Of a stretch of DNA of 64,000 bases, positions 38,601-47,857 are shown in pieces. The translations under genes and the position numbers were made by a program. Position 1 is the stretch's first letter, and the number at the start of each line of letters is the position of its first letter. The notes below the pieces were generated by a model. The model was not told the DNA's origin, did not search any database, and was given only the letters and a program-made list of their open reading frames with translations. Source of the DNA: Nitrospira sp. (lineage in GTDB: Bacteria > Nitrospirota > Nitrospiria > Nitrospirales > Nitrospiraceae); the NCBI GenBank assembly GCA_005116745.1, contig SWDS01000002.1:444311-508310 (forward strand). The letters are read 5' to 3'.

Positions 38601-41600
38601 ATACCGAGGTGATGGAGTTGCACTCGTGCTTGCGTCCAGGCCAGCGACAGGGCACGCTCAAAGACTCTCGGGTCGCTGTACTTGTTGGCCAATTCCAACA
38701 CGCCATCGCGGGTAGAGCCGACAATGGTTGAAAACACCAGGCGTACAGTCCCGCCTGCAGGCACCCGCACCGTTCGGCGCAGGCTCATCACCGGGTCAAG
38801 CACGGATCCGACGGTATTCGAGAGTGTCCGCCCATCGATCATCGAGACCGCCGTGCGGACATGGTGCCCTCGTCCAAGAAACCGCGCGCGATCCGTTTCA
38901 TATTGCAGGGCGCCCACGGTCTCTCCTTCGACCACCACCACCTGGGCCACCCACACCGTCGCTTCCTCATTCGACCGCCTGCGACGCGTAGCGAGCAGCG
39001 CACCGACCTCCGGTATGAATTCGGTCTGCACGAACAGATTCGCAAACGCCGGATGGGCCACATCGGCGGCCTGTGGAGCCAGAGACAGCTCGGCATAGGA
39101 GGTCACTTGTAGATCGCATGCGTACGCGCCCATGTTGGTGACCGAGATGCGTCGCACTTCGGCGTCGTCCTCGGACGACACCACAAGCTCAAGCGTCGTG
39201 TTCCAGTCTCCGTCACGTCTGGTAATTTCGGCTCGTTCTTCGGTGAACGACACCTCATAGTCGTCGGCCTCGACGCCACTGGGCTGATACCCGGCCGACC
39301 AGACAGACCCCGTCTGCATGTCACGCAGAAACAGATAAGACCCCCAGCAGTCTCGCGTCGCATCCTCACGCCAGCGCGTCACCGCAATATCTCGCCACCG
39401 GCTATACCCCGAGCCTGCCGTGGTCAGCATGACCGCATACTGCCCATTGGACAGCAGATGCGTCCGCGGAGTGGCCTCATGGGGCGCGGTAAATCGCCGT
39501 ACGACCGGCGGGATGAGGTCGCGAACTTGCGCTGCGGCCGCGACTTCTTCCGCGCGCGGGCGTGTCACCGGCACGTCACGCGGAGTCCGTTCCTGGAGCA
39601 GCAGTTCCGTCGCTCGGACGATCGGCTCGGCATGAAAACGGTTTCGCATCAGTCCGTTGTTCAAGACATTCGCGATCGAGACCAACGACATGCCCTGATG
39701 ATGCGACATATAGGCCCGCACAATGGCCACGTCTTTTCCTTCCGGCACCCGTGTCCCCGTGTAATCCAGCGCTTCATAGAATCCGTAGGTTCCTCTCCCT
39801 CCGGCCTCGGCGAGACGCTCAAAGCCTTGCATGGCTTCCATAGGACTGATCATCGCCGCGAGGGCAGTGGCATAGGGAGCGACGACCACATCCTCACTGA
39901 GGCCTCGCTTGAGCCCCAGGCCCGGCACGCCAAAACTGGAATACTGGTACGTCAAGTCGAGATCACGGGCATTATAGGCCGACTCTGAAACACCCCAGGG
40001 CACGCCTCGCTCTCTCCCATATTGAATCTGCCGACGGACAATCAGCTCATACGTCCGGGACAGCAAGCTGCCTGCCGGGAAACGCATCACCAACGCCGGC
40101 ATGAGGTATTCAAAAATAGAGCCCGACCAGGACACGAGCGCCGAACCGTCTCCCACAGGTGTCAGGGCGCGGCCCAGGTGAAACCAATGCGATGACGGCA
40201 CATCGCCCTTGGCGATAGCGATAAAGCTCGCCAACCTGGCCTCCGACGCCAGCAAGTCGTAGCAACTGGGATCCAGGCTGTTCTCCGGTATGCGATAGCC
40301 GATGGACAACAACTTGCGGGTCGGATCAAAAAGAAATGTGAAATCCATGGCGTGAACCATGTGCTCCGCATGCTGCGCGATCGTCGCCAGACGGTGGACC
40401 AAACCCGTGATGCCTCCGCCCGCTTGCCGTATGGCATCAGCCAGAAGGGCGATTCTTGCCAAGGTGGCACGATCCTGTGAGGGACGACTGAGCAACTGGT
40501 CACGCAAGTGATCGAGCGCGCGAAGCGCATCCGCAAACCGCTCAGGGGCAGTCGCCAGCGTGGGAACGGGTTGGAAGAACGGCGCAATAGCCGCCCACTC
40601 CAGCGATGGCCCCGACGGATGGTCGAACAGAGCCGCCCGATCTTTCGCATTGAAGCGGACCCAGGGAAGCAACAATTCCGCGTCCCGGAGATGGCTTTCT
40701 ACGCAAGCCCGAACCGCATCGGCCCACGTACGCAATTCCCCATCGTGCTCATCACCGCGCTCCTGTCCCAGTGCCTGCGCCATGTCCGCAACCGTCTGAG
40801 ACAAGGCCGTGAGCTTGCTGAACCTGGCGGTCCAGCCAGCGGGATCGACCGGTCTCGACAAGAGCGCCATGGCCAATGCATCGACAGCTTGGTTCACCTG
40901 CTTTCTAGTCACCGTGTGGGTCTGTCGCTGATCTGGAATCTCCTCCAGCGCATCGCGTAATAGTTGGATGGCATCATCGATCCCGGCAAACACATCGCCG
41001 TCGATGGCAGAGCGCTGAATCAACTCACGGCATCCGTTCCCCACAACCAACAAATGGCCCGCGAGGTTTCCACTATCGACGGTGGACACATACTTGGGAT
41101 CCAACGCATGCAGGGTACGTGTGTCATACCAATTATAGAAATGCCCACGAAACAGCTCGAGACGGTTCATGGTCGCAAGTGTGGCTTCCAGTCGTTCGGC
41201 CGCGTCAAGGGTCCCCAACCATCCGAGGTCACGGGCAACCAGGGTTGAGAGCAGATAGAGTCCGATGTTGGTCGGCGACGTGCGATGGGCGACGACCGGC
41301 TTTGGATCTTCTTGAAAGTTATCAGGCGGGAGCGCATGGTCCTCGGGAGACACGAACGCTTCGAAAAACCTCCAGGTTCGGCGCGCAATTAATCGGAGCG
41401 TCCGCGCATCGGCCGGAGAAATCGGCTCGGCCCCCAGGAGTCGAGGCGGCAGACTGACCCACCGGGCCACGGCAGGAGCCGACATCCAGAGCAGCACGAA
41501 CGGAGCGGCGGCGGCCCAGGACTCATAGCCCCCAAACACTGCCACCCCACCAGCTGCCGCGACGGTGAGCGCCACACCGCCTGCCATGCGCCGATACATC

Positions 41601-44437
41601 CCCGTCAAGTTGCACGTATAGGCGTCCTCGGCTTGAGCCGCGGTCACCCACTCCAACATCCGTGTATGCGTGAAGACGAGCCGACCGAGAGTACGAAGAA
41701 TGGCATCCGTCATGAGCCATGCTTGATGCACAAGGAACGTGACGGTCAACGCGATCTGCCTCGCGGCCAATTTTAGGTCGGTGCCTGCTCCACGAAAATG
41801 GGTGCGCAAGGCAATCTTGGATCGGCGCGGGTAGAGCCCCAGCACGAAGGACAACAGCGAGGGAATTGCGATCGTGCTCAGAATGAATTCGGACCAGACC
41901 CAGCCAGATGGTTCTGGCAGCAACCATCCGACGATCAATGTCAGAAACGCCGCAGGAGCCGACAGGGTCCGGCGGAGATTGTCGAGAATCTTCCAACGAC
42001 CAATGGCGGGAATCACCACCGCACGATGCGGCTCAGACCCGGTATGCCCTCGCCCGAACAACCAGGGCAACAGCTGCCAATCGCCGCGTGCCCATCGATG
42101 CTGCCTGGCTGCCGCCGCCTCATAGTGGGCAGGAAACGCTTCGAACAGCTCGATGTCGGTCGCCAGCGCCGCGCGCGCGAACAATCCTTCAAAAAGATCG
42201 TGACTGAGCATCGCATTGTCCGGCACCTTGCCAGCCAGTGCCGCTTCGAACGCGTCGATCTCGTATATGCCTTTGCCCGTGTAGGACCCTTCCCGGAATA
42301 AGTCCTGGTACACATCAGACACCGCCGACGCGTAGGGGTCGATCCCGCTGGGTCCGGAAAATGTCTCTTGAAAATACGAGCCCTCGCCGCTGCCTGGGAG
42401 CGACGGGGTAATCCGTGGTTGCACGACCCCATACCCTTCTACAACGCACCCAGCGAAACAGTCGAACCGTGGCCGGTTCAGAGGGTGAGCCATGGTGCCG
42501 ATTAGCCGGTGCGCGGCTCCACGCGGCAACCGTGTATCCGCATCCAAGGTGATGACGAACCGGACCGATGGAATCAACTCAGGAAGCTGCCCACCGACGG
42601 ACATGAACGTCGTGCTCGTCGAGCCGCGCAGCCATTGATTCATCTCATGCAGTTTGCCTCGTTTCCGTTCCCATCCCATCCACACCTGTTCGGATTCGTT
42701 CCAGACACGCCGGCGATGCAATAGCACGAACCGCGGGCCGCTCCCCGCCGCGGGGCCGTACCGTTTGTTCAGCTGCGCGATTCCCTCTACCGCGCTGTCC
42801 AGCAGTTCGACGTCATCCGGCATACCTTCGCTCGGGGCATCGCTCCAGTCTGAGAGCAGAGCGAAGCGCAGGTCATCATCCGCATTCGCTAGATAGTGCA
42901 CTTCCAATCGCTCAACCAGCTCATCGATGCCCTGCCTGGTTGTCAGCAACATGGGGACTACCACGATTGTACGCAACTCTTTAGAAATGCCGTTTCTCAA
43001 TGCCATGCGGGGCAATGACCGCGGCCCGAGGATGGCCACCACCATCCGATTGATGAGCGCCATAGCGAGATCTGAAGCTGGCACGAGCGCAACGAGACCG
43101 AGACAGGCCAGGCCTGCAATGGTCACCCCAGTGGCGCCCGCATGCCATAGTGGGAAGGCCAGGACTATGGCGGTCAACAGGGCGAGCGATCCCAGGTAGC
43201 CCAGAGCCGGAACCTGGACGCACCAGCGCAGGATCAAGCCTTTCCAAGACACCCTGTAACCGAGTTCGCGTTCAAATGCCTGGCGGCCCTGGGAGATCAG
43301 GTAATAGCCGGGGTCCATGTGCCGATCCAACTCCGACTGCTCACTCGCATGCATCTCAATCCCAGCCAGTCTGGTACGAGCCATAACCCGTGCGGTCACG
43401 TCGAGTTCCGACAACCCCGTACCGCGGGAAAGATCCTCGATCGCATGGCGATAGGCATCCCGCGTGGTAAAATCCATCTCGGCATAGCGGGAATCGCCCC
43501 GCAGCATATTGTCGACTGAACTGACGCTCTCAAAAAAGTCCGCCCAATCAAACGCGGACGTCAGCCGCATGCTCGTAATGATGTTGCGAACCGTGACGCT
43601 CGTGGCCGCCTGTTGCTGATGCTCCGCATGCACCATGTCGTCGGCCGTTGTGCCTTGCCCAATCAACCGCTCATCAAGCCATTGCAGAACGGGACGCACC
43701 TTGGGATCCAGGTCACGGAGTCGCTGAACCAGCTGTACAGCGAATGCCGCAGCTAATGGTCGGCGCTCAACATGGCGAAGAATCGTGGCTAGAGGTTTGG
43801 CGACTCCCCCCCCGGTCCCCAACAAGCTGTCGGCCAGCTCGTCGGCTTCCAGCCTATCCGCGCGGCTCTGAACGATCCGCTCGATCAACCGGCGAAGGTT
43901 CTCCACCAAGACGACACGCAGCGAGATCGCCACGGCCCACAACTCACCGATTGTGAGCGGTTGCACGCATTGATACGCCGACACAAAACGCCGGAGCATG
44001 TCGGGATCGAAACGACTGTCGGTGTGGGCCACGAACGCCCAGGCCACGCCAAAGACCCGTGGGTAATGCTTTAAGTGGCCTGATGCAAGTTTGGGTAATT
44101 GCCTATAGTATCCTGGAGGCAAATCGTCGATGATTTCGCGAAGTTGTTCGTCGATGATATGAAAATTGTCGACGAACCATTCGGCCGCTGGAGTAATCGT
44201 CTGCTCATCGCGGATCGTACGAGCGATCGCCTGATACGACGCCACCAAGACTCGTCCATTCTCAAGGACTCGTGGCGTGAGTAATCGGCCCACGCGTGCG
44301 TCATCGGTGACAACCTGTGCCACCGCGAGACTTGCCGCATGCTGTTCGAGCCGTTCGGCGCCGAAGAGCTCGGCGCGAATTGGCTCTTCCAGTTCAGCGC
44401 GCTTGCCTACCGGTGAAAACATAGTATCCATGGGCAT
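35630..44437 (-). CDS. ndvB: Cyclic beta-1,2-glucan synthase (NdvB/ChvB type)
   Basis: Giant inner-membrane enzyme of 2935 aa that initiates, elongates, trims and cyclises beta-1,2-glucan for the periplasm. Reading order: N-terminal soluble region (PIRAELFGAERLEQHAASLA), membrane helices (ALGYLGSLALLTAIVLAFPL), and a GT84 glycosyltransferase with DADTRLPRG near residue 630 and QHRWARGDW (QxxRW) near 780. More membrane helices follow, then a glucoamylase-like block with SHHQGMSLVSIANVL near 1577, a repeated beta-sandwich region, and a GH94 phosphorylase domain ending the protein with GTGDWNDGM near 2617. The length matches the family. Start codon uncertain (44437 or the ATG at 44422). Monocistronic or followed by nothing obvious; the mlaC-like gene lies 60 bases upstream. 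Confidence 0.93.
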   Translation of the reverse strand: MPMDTMFSPVGKRAELEEPIRAELFGAERLEQHAASLAVAQVVTDDARVGRLLTPRVLENGRVLVASYQAIARTIRDEQTITPAAEWFVDNFHIIDEQLREIIDDLPPGYYRQLPKLASGHLKHYPRVFGVAWAFVAHTDSRFDPDMLRRFVSAYQCVQPLTIGELWAVAISLRVVLVENLRRLIERIVQSRADRLEADELADSLLGTGGGVAKPLATILRHVERRPLAAAFAVQLVQRLRDLDPKVRPVLQWLDERLIGQGTTADDMVHAEHQQQAATSVTVRNIITSMRLTSAFDWADFFESVSSVDNMLRGDSRYAEMDFTTRDAYRHAIEDLSRGTGLSELDVTARVMARTRLAGIEMHASEQSELDRHMDPGYYLISQGRQAFERELGYRVSWKGLILRWCVQVPALGYLGSLALLTAIVLAFPLWHAGATGVTIAGLACLGLVALVPASDLAMALINRMVVAILGPRSLPRMALRNGISKELRTIVVVPMLLTTRQGIDELVERLEVHYLANADDDLRFALLSDWSDAPSEGMPDDVELLDSAVEGIAQLNKRYGPAAGSGPRFVLLHRRRVWNESEQVWMGWERKRGKLHEMNQWLRGSTSTTFMSVGGQLPELIPSVRFVITLDADTRLPRGAAHRLIGTMAHPLNRPRFDCFAGCVVEGYGVVQPRITPSLPGSGEGSYFQETFSGPSGIDPYASAVSDVYQDLFREGSYTGKGIYEIDAFEAALAGKVPDNAMLSHDLFEGLFARAALATDIELFEAFPAHYEAAAARQHRWARGDWQLLPWLFGRGHTGSEPHRAVVIPAIGRWKILDNLRRTLSAPAAFLTLIVGWLLPEPSGWVWSEFILSTIAIPSLLSFVLGLYPRRSKIALRTHFRGAGTDLKLAARQIALTVTFLVHQAWLMTDAILRTLGRLVFTHTRMLEWVTAAQAEDAYTCNLTGMYRRMAGGVALTVAAAGGVAVFGGYESWAAAAPFVLLWMSAPAVARWVSLPPRLLGAEPISPADARTLRLIARRTWRFFEAFVSPEDHALPPDNFQEDPKPVVAHRTSPTNIGLYLLSTLVARDLGWLGTLDAAERLEATLATMNRLELFRGHFYNWYDTRTLHALDPKYVSTVDSGNLAGHLLVVGNGCRELIQRSAIDGDVFAGIDDAIQLLRDALEEIPDQRQTHTVTRKQVNQAVDALAMALLSRPVDPAGWTARFSKLTALSQTVADMAQALGQERGDEHDGELRTWADAVRACVESHLRDAELLLPWVRFNAKDRAALFDHPSGPSLEWAAIAPFFQPVPTLATAPERFADALRALDHLRDQLLSRPSQDRATLARIALLADAIRQAGGGITGLVHRLATIAQHAEHMVHAMDFTFLFDPTRKLLSIGYRIPENSLDPSCYDLLASEARLASFIAIAKGDVPSSHWFHLGRALTPVGDGSALVSWSGSIFEYLMPALVMRFPAGSLLSRTYELIVRRQIQYGRERGVPWGVSESAYNARDLDLTYQYSSFGVPGLGLKRGLSEDVVVAPYATALAAMISPMEAMQGFERLAEAGGRGTYGFYEALDYTGTRVPEGKDVAIVRAYMSHHQGMSLVSIANVLNNGLMRNRFHAEPIVRATELLLQERTPRDVPVTRPRAEEVAAAAQVRDLIPPVVRRFTAPHEATPRTHLLSNGQYAVMLTTAGSGYSRWRDIAVTRWREDATRDCWGSYLFLRDMQTGSVWSAGYQPSGVEADDYEVSFTEERAEITRRDGDWNTTLELVVSSEDDAEVRRISVTNMGAYACDLQVTSYAELSLAPQAADVAHPAFANLFVQTEFIPEVGALLATRRRRSNEEATVWVAQVVVVEGETVGALQYETDRARFLGRGHHVRTAVSMIDGRTLSNTVGSVLDPVMSLRRTVRVPAGGTVRLVFSTIVGSTRDGVLELANKYSDPRVFERALSLAWTQARVQLHHLGIETDEAQLFQQLANAVLHSDVSLRPSSEVLSQGVMDRAALWAHGISGDLPIVLACIDNADDVDIVRQLLRAHEYWRMRQLSTDVIILNEKASSYEQGLQGSLEGLVRGSRLRLCPDVGGARGSIYLLRTDLLSAQDRMLLQQVARVVLLGRRGTLAEQLTRVPRRSRVTSTNSSSSRLGKRLDVPVPERELEFFNGLGGFADDGREYVTVLGEGIRTPRPWVNVIANPSFGFLVSESGSGFTWSLNSHENQLTPWSNDPVSDPSGEVLYIRDDDSGEVWGPTALPIRDDPAPYVACHGQGYSRFHHGSHGVLAELLQFVPSEDPIKISRLTLQNMSGRSRRLSVTAYVEWVLGSSRSESAPYIFTEIDPGTGALFARNMLGGEFAGRIGFTDLAGRHTSWTGDRKEFLGRNGTFEQPLALEVGGALSGRVGAGLDPCGALQLSIELAAGERAEIVWFLGQTADREQARLLLNRYRGADVNVLLREVTSRWDDLLSVVQVHTPERAMDIFLNRWVLYQTLVCRVWARAAFYQLSGAYGFRDQLQDGMALSVAAPDITREHLLRAAARQFVEGDVQHWWHPPSGRGVRTRISDDLLWLPYAVIQFLEVTGDMTVLDEMVPFLEGPALGEGQHESYFEPRVSQTSATLFEHCARALDRSLLVGSHGLPLMGTGDWNDGMSRVGQQGKGESVWLGWFLHTVLWEFAKVAAQRGERARAETWRLHVSALKAAIERDGWDGEWYRRAYFDDGTPLGSAADPECRIDSIAQSWGVISGAADPDRGARAMAAVERHLVNRRDGLIRLLTPPFDQISRDPGYIKGYVPGVRENGGQYTHAAVWTVLAFAALGEGDKAGELFRLLNPVHRVSSRASVQRYKVEPYVVAGDVYGEPPHVGRGGWTWYSGAAGWLYRAGMEWMLGFRLRGATLSVDPCVPRHWPGYSIRFRYHSAVYDITVENPHHVCRGVTLVELDGKQIIGRDNIPLIKDGEHHIRVVLG

Positions 44438-44496
44438 TCCAATGCGACATTCCGGTTCACCACCTACATGCCCACTCGCTGCCTTTGCGCGCAGAA

Positions 44497-45174
44497 CTAT
44501 GGAGCCGTCGTCGTTTCAAACGCTTTTACCACGAGAGTCTTCTCTTTCATCTTGTTTACTAAACCTATGTAGGAATGGGTGCGGATAATGCTGGCGAACT
44601 GTGCGTGGTAATTGCTCACGATGCCTGCGCCGTCGATGACCACATCGTACACATACCAATGGCCGATCTTGTCGACTAAGCGAAAATCTAGGAGGGTGTC
44701 CACCTTGCGGCCAGACAGCCTCACCCTCACCTCAGCACAGTTTTCTTCATATTGTTCAGACAGGTAGCGCACCTGCTCGTCGGCGTAATGATCAATTCGC
44801 CCGGCAAATGTGTCTCGGAGTAACTGAACAAAGAGCGTAACAAATTCTTGCCGTTCAGTGTCCGTCAGTTCTATCCAGGGCTCACCCAGAGCCCGTTTGG
44901 CCATATCTTCATAGCTGACGCCCTGCCTGATGACGTGCTCAATCTTCTGACGTCGTTCCACCGAGCGGCCCGGCTGGTTCAGCTCTTCGCTGTTGAGAAT
45001 ATGGATCACCTCATCCATGGTGTTTCTCACTGATTCTGTGGCGGTCTGCTCTGCTGACGCCACGGGGGTCCCGATCAGCAGCATCATGCCTACCGTCACG
45101 ACCCAGGTCATGCCGAGACGCGGTTCGGAACTGATTGCGCCCGTACTCGCGGTACTGTTGGATATCTGCTTCAT
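44497..45174 (-). CDS. MlaC/Ttg2D-like phospholipid-binding protein
   Basis: 225-aa periplasmic protein from the ATG at 45174, which has GGGAGGG upstream; the frame extends to 45210 without support. A hydrophobic export signal (TWVVTVGMMLLIGTPVASA) precedes a helical MlaC domain (RQKIEHVIRQGVSYEDMAKRA, EFVTLFVQLLRDTFAGRID, DFRLVDKIGHWYVYDVVIDG). MlaC ferries phospholipids between outer and inner membranes. The partner genes mlaA, mlaD, mlaE and mlaF are not nearby, so this is an orphan copy next to the glucan synthase; it could be transcribed with it. Confidence 0.87.
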   Translation of the reverse strand: MKQISNSTASTGAISSEPRLGMTWVVTVGMMLLIGTPVASAEQTATESVRNTMDEVIHILNSEELNQPGRSVERRQKIEHVIRQGVSYEDMAKRALGEPWIELTDTERQEFVTLFVQLLRDTFAGRIDHYADEQVRYLSEQYEENCAEVRVRLSGRKVDTLLDFRLVDKIGHWYVYDVVIDGAGIVSNYHAQFASIIRTHSYIGLVNKMKEKTLVVKAFETTTAP

Positions 45175-45232
45175 GGGTTCCCTCCCCACAGTCACCTCTG
45201 CCTCTGTCACCCAAGTGTTCGCGTCATGCGAT

Positions 45233-45541
45233 TCAGAATTTCGGCTTCATGTCCTTCAACGAATCGCCACCTTTTTTCAGGAGGTCTCCTCCAGGAGTGC
45301 CATCACCTTGTGGAGACAGACTGCTCAGTTGCTCCTTGACCTGTTTCACTATCCCCATATTCTTTTGAAGATCGTCGACATTCTTCTGCATATCCACCAA
45401 CGCACTGCCGAGCTGGCTCACCGACGTCGAAAGCCCAAAGATTCCTTGGGCAGCTGCATAGTGCAGAGAGAGCCCTCCCAGCCCAAAGCCCATAATGAAT
45501 GCCGACACGATCATGATGGATAGCCAAGATCTGTTCTGCAT
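45233..45541 (-). CDS. Small exported or membrane-anchored coiled-coil protein
   Basis: 102 aa from the ATG at 45541, preceded by a strong AAGGAGGAG; the longer frame to 45757 has no such support. An N-terminal hydrophobic segment (IMIVSAFIMGFGLGGLSLHY) ending in AAAQG may be a signal peptide or anchor. It is followed by a heptad-like region (SVSQLGSALVDMQKNVDDL) and a Gly/Lys tail. Not recognised. It precedes the MlaC-like gene by 58 bases on the same strand, so the two are likely co-transcribed. Confidence 0.6.
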   Translation of the reverse strand: MQNRSWLSIMIVSAFIMGFGLGGLSLHYAAAQGIFGLSTSVSQLGSALVDMQKNVDDLQKNMGIVKQVKEQLSSLSPQGDGTPGGDLLKKGGDSLKDMKPKF

Positions 45542-45848
45542 ATTCTCCTCCTTTGCGGTTCCTTGCGGGCTACGTGCTCTGACCACTGTCAGATTCGCCG
45601 CATCCTGATTTTTTGTTGGTTGCCTTCTTTCGACCTCGTGATAATCTGATCTTTGATCTTGTCGTAGGTCATCATCCTGCCCTCTAGCCTTTGAACAGGC
45701 CATACGCAGGATCCCAAGGATGAGCCATATCCCTGAGAACCTGCGCGGCACCACCACTTAAAGCAGAGTGACGCCTGACGGAACTTGACACCGGTATGAA
45801 CAGAGATCCCCCAACAGAGGCCTACTCAACTACGAACGCTCACGCCCA
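45542..45848. other. 307-base gap upstream of the small coiled-coil gene
   Basis: No gene supported. It should hold the promoter for the minus-strand pair starting at 45541; I could not place a convincing -35/-10 pair. Confidence 0.35.
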
Positions 45849-46025
45849 TTACGGCTTGACAGTTGCCGTCCGGTCCGTCCGGCCCATCAGAGTCAGAAGA
45901 GTGTGAGCCACGAGGAGGAAACCCAGCCCGCCGCTGGGGATATATCCCCAGGTTCCGCCGTACGACCAGATCGGAAGTACGCCGACACACAACACACCCA
46001 ATACGACAATAATAATAGTACTCAT
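45849..46025 (-). CDS. DUF3309 family small membrane protein
   Basis: 58 aa from the ATG at 46025 with AAGGAGA upstream. One hydrophobic helix at the start (STIIIVVLGVLCVGVLPIW), the family's YGGTWGYIPSGGLG motif, then a second hydrophobic stretch (FLLVAHTLLTLMG). DUF3309 proteins are tiny membrane proteins of unknown role, often beside CsbD and DUF1328 genes as here. Confidence 0.82.
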   Translation of the reverse strand: MSTIIIVVLGVLCVGVLPIWSYGGTWGYIPSGGLGFLLVAHTLLTLMGRTDRTATVKP

Positions 46026-46275
46026 CTTGATTCTCCTTATGTTCGCACATTCACCGCGCACTCGATTATTCTGTGGCCATACAGGCCACCGTCACAACTT
46101 CGGCTCGCCGGACGGATGTCTGCTATCACGGGATGAGAGACGACTGGGCACCTAGACTCCAGCATAGCGAGAGGCCAGCTGATAATCTGGTCAAAACAGC
46201 TCAGACGAAGAAAGAGGCAAGGCGGTAGACCACAATCACGATAATAGAACTGGCCGTCGCATTGTTCAGGCAGTT

Positions 46276-46506
46276 CTACTTGGCTTCCGTACAGTTCAAT
46301 TCATCCCGCACAAGTCCCAGATGGGTTCGCTCCCGCCGAAGTCTCTGCATGTGCGCCTGGATATCGGCCAACATACAATCGATTTCCCGCACCCTGCTCG
46401 TCCGACCGGCCGGCCTGCGGCGAACGGACTGCCGACTCTCCTCACCGTTCATGACGCTCGCCGAAGTCTGGGATACACCTGATACGTCGTGCTTCTCGAG
46501 TTTCAT
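46276..46506 (-). CDS. Small basic hypothetical protein
   Basis: 76 aa from the ATG at 46506, which has GGAGG 5 bases upstream; the frame is open further but without another ribosome site. The middle is Arg-rich (SVRRRPAGRTSRVREID) and the C-terminal part is a likely amphipathic helix (ADIQAHMQRLRRERTHLG). No known domain. It follows the CxxC protein gene by 70 bases and is probably in the same transcript. Confidence 0.5.
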   Translation of the reverse strand: MKLEKHDVSGVSQTSASVMNGEESRQSVRRRPAGRTSRVREIDCMLADIQAHMQRLRRERTHLGLVRDELNCTEAK

Positions 46507-46576
46507 CCTTGCCTCCTCCTTACTACCCGCCATAGGTTTAGCTCCTTCCAGATGCATTCGCCGCAGCAGCGAATGC

Positions 46577-46819
46577 TCATCGGAGCGATGCATACACTTC
46601 CGAGGGAATCGTGATGCGTTCAACGTCCCTCGTCCTGACCCTCCTGCGCGGGGTCACCCGCATGTTCTCCGAACGGCGGAAACGATTTGCACGAACGACG
46701 GCATCCTCGATACACCCACAATTGATGCAGCGTGTAGCCCTGTAGAGAGAGTCTGTTCCGCTGCTCAGATCATCGAATGTCTCGCACACCAATAGCCCTC
46801 GACAGCGTTGGCAGACCAT
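46577..46819 (-). CDS. Small CxxC (zinc-ribbon-like) protein
   Basis: 80 aa from the ATG at 46819, behind AAGGAGG. Two cysteine pairs (MVCQRCRG and RCINCGC) spaced about 30 residues apart could bind one zinc ion; the C-terminal half is Arg-rich (RVTPRRRVRTRDVER). The family is unrecognised; the layout suggests a small nucleic-acid- or protein-binding zinc protein. Confidence 0.55.
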   Translation of the reverse strand: MVCQRCRGLLVCETFDDLSSGTDSLYRATRCINCGCIEDAVVRANRFRRSENMRVTPRRRVRTRDVERITIPSEVYASLR

Positions 46820-47108
46820 AGGTCCTCCTTCTGCGCCAATGGCGCACATATGACACACCAGACACGGACGTCACATGACCTCTCGCCATCACGCTCAGTC
46901 CCTCACGAGACTGGGCAAGTTCTCCACATACACTTCTTCTTGCGCCGGAAGTATCCACGACTACCTCACTAGGGGTAAGCATACGGGAGTAGCCGGCCGC
47001 AGTCTGTTCACAATTGCTCAGTAGGGAACGATTGCACAATGGAGGCGAGGCGGAACGTAGCCAGGTCTAACGTGATTGAATTAAAGAACCAGAATCAGAG
47101 GGGAGACC

Positions 47109-47498
47109 CTAGTCGTGCAGGACGACGTTGAGAAGAGAACTATGCACGTGCAATCCGCCATTCCGGCGCGACCCACCTTGATAGTCAATGAACCCGAGCT
47201 TGCGGAACTTATTCATGAAAAAACTGACGCGTGAGCGGGTGGTGCCAACCATTTCGGTCAAGGTTTCCTGACTGATCTTCGCAATGACCGTCTCCGGCTT
47301 GCCTTCCTTCCCAAAGTGGGCCAACAACAGCAACGCCCGCGCCAGCCGCTTCTCGCTGGAATTAAACAGTTGATCCACTAAATCCTTCTGGACTCGGATC
47401 GAGTGCTTCAGTAAATAAGACATGAACGCCGAGGCGAACTCGGGCTGCTCTTGAAGCTGATTTAGATAGAAACACCAGGTCATCGCAGAACACACCAT
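47109..47498 (-). pseudogene. Crp/Fnr-family regulator, C-terminal half only
   Basis: 129-aa frame carrying the dimer helix (SYLLKHSIRVQKDLVDQLFN) and the winged helix-turn-helix (KISQETLTEMVGTTRSRVSF then KFRKLGFIDYQGG) of a Crp/Fnr regulator. The cNMP-binding beta-roll that should precede it (about 110 residues) is absent: upstream sequence in all three frames shows no FxxGD/roll motifs. The first residues, MVCSAMTWC, do not match any family start. Probably a deletion remnant; a short DNA-binding-only protein cannot be excluded. Confidence 0.7.
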
Positions 47499-47695
47499 AC
47501 AACGGCAGGTGCAAGCCTATCAATGGGTTTGTGGCCTGTCGTTGTTCCTTGTGTTCTCCTGTTCCCTGCCCGAACCGTGACTGAAACCGGAAAGTATTTT
47601 CGTCGATCTTGGCGGAAGACCCCTCGGGGCTTTGTCCGATTCCCGGGGTAGGTCTTTGAGTCTCGACACCTATCCATGCATAAATCGAAAGCATC

Positions 47696-47714
47696 TCCCC
47701 GGGGGGACACCCCC
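47696..47714. repeat. GC hairpin upstream of the Crp remnant
   Basis: GGGGG (47702-47706), loop ACA, CCCCC (47710-47714), with additional C/G runs just before it. It lies in the region where the missing Crp sensor domain should be. Function unknown. Confidence 0.4.
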
Positions 47715-47857
47715 AGGACCTTCACAAATGAACGCGTTTAAACAGGGAACTCCTCGAAAAGGAAAACCTGGCAACTCGTCACGGCGCTTTATCTGTAAGA
47801 ACTTGGATTTGATCGGGCAGGTCGTGGCAGAACATAGTCCCGGTGACCGGCAGGTCG

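Noticed and set aside
44993-45523. Plus-strand open frame of 176 codons
   Set aside because: Antisense to the MlaC-like gene and the small coiled-coil gene, both better supported.
46262-46795. Plus-strand open frame of 177 codons
   Set aside because: Antisense to two small minus-strand genes that each have a strong ribosome site; composition is Cys/Arg/Ser-rich and no start signal is visible.
46770-47039. Minus-strand 89-codon frame overlapping the CxxC gene
   Set aside because: No ribosome site, and it overlaps a better gene in another frame.
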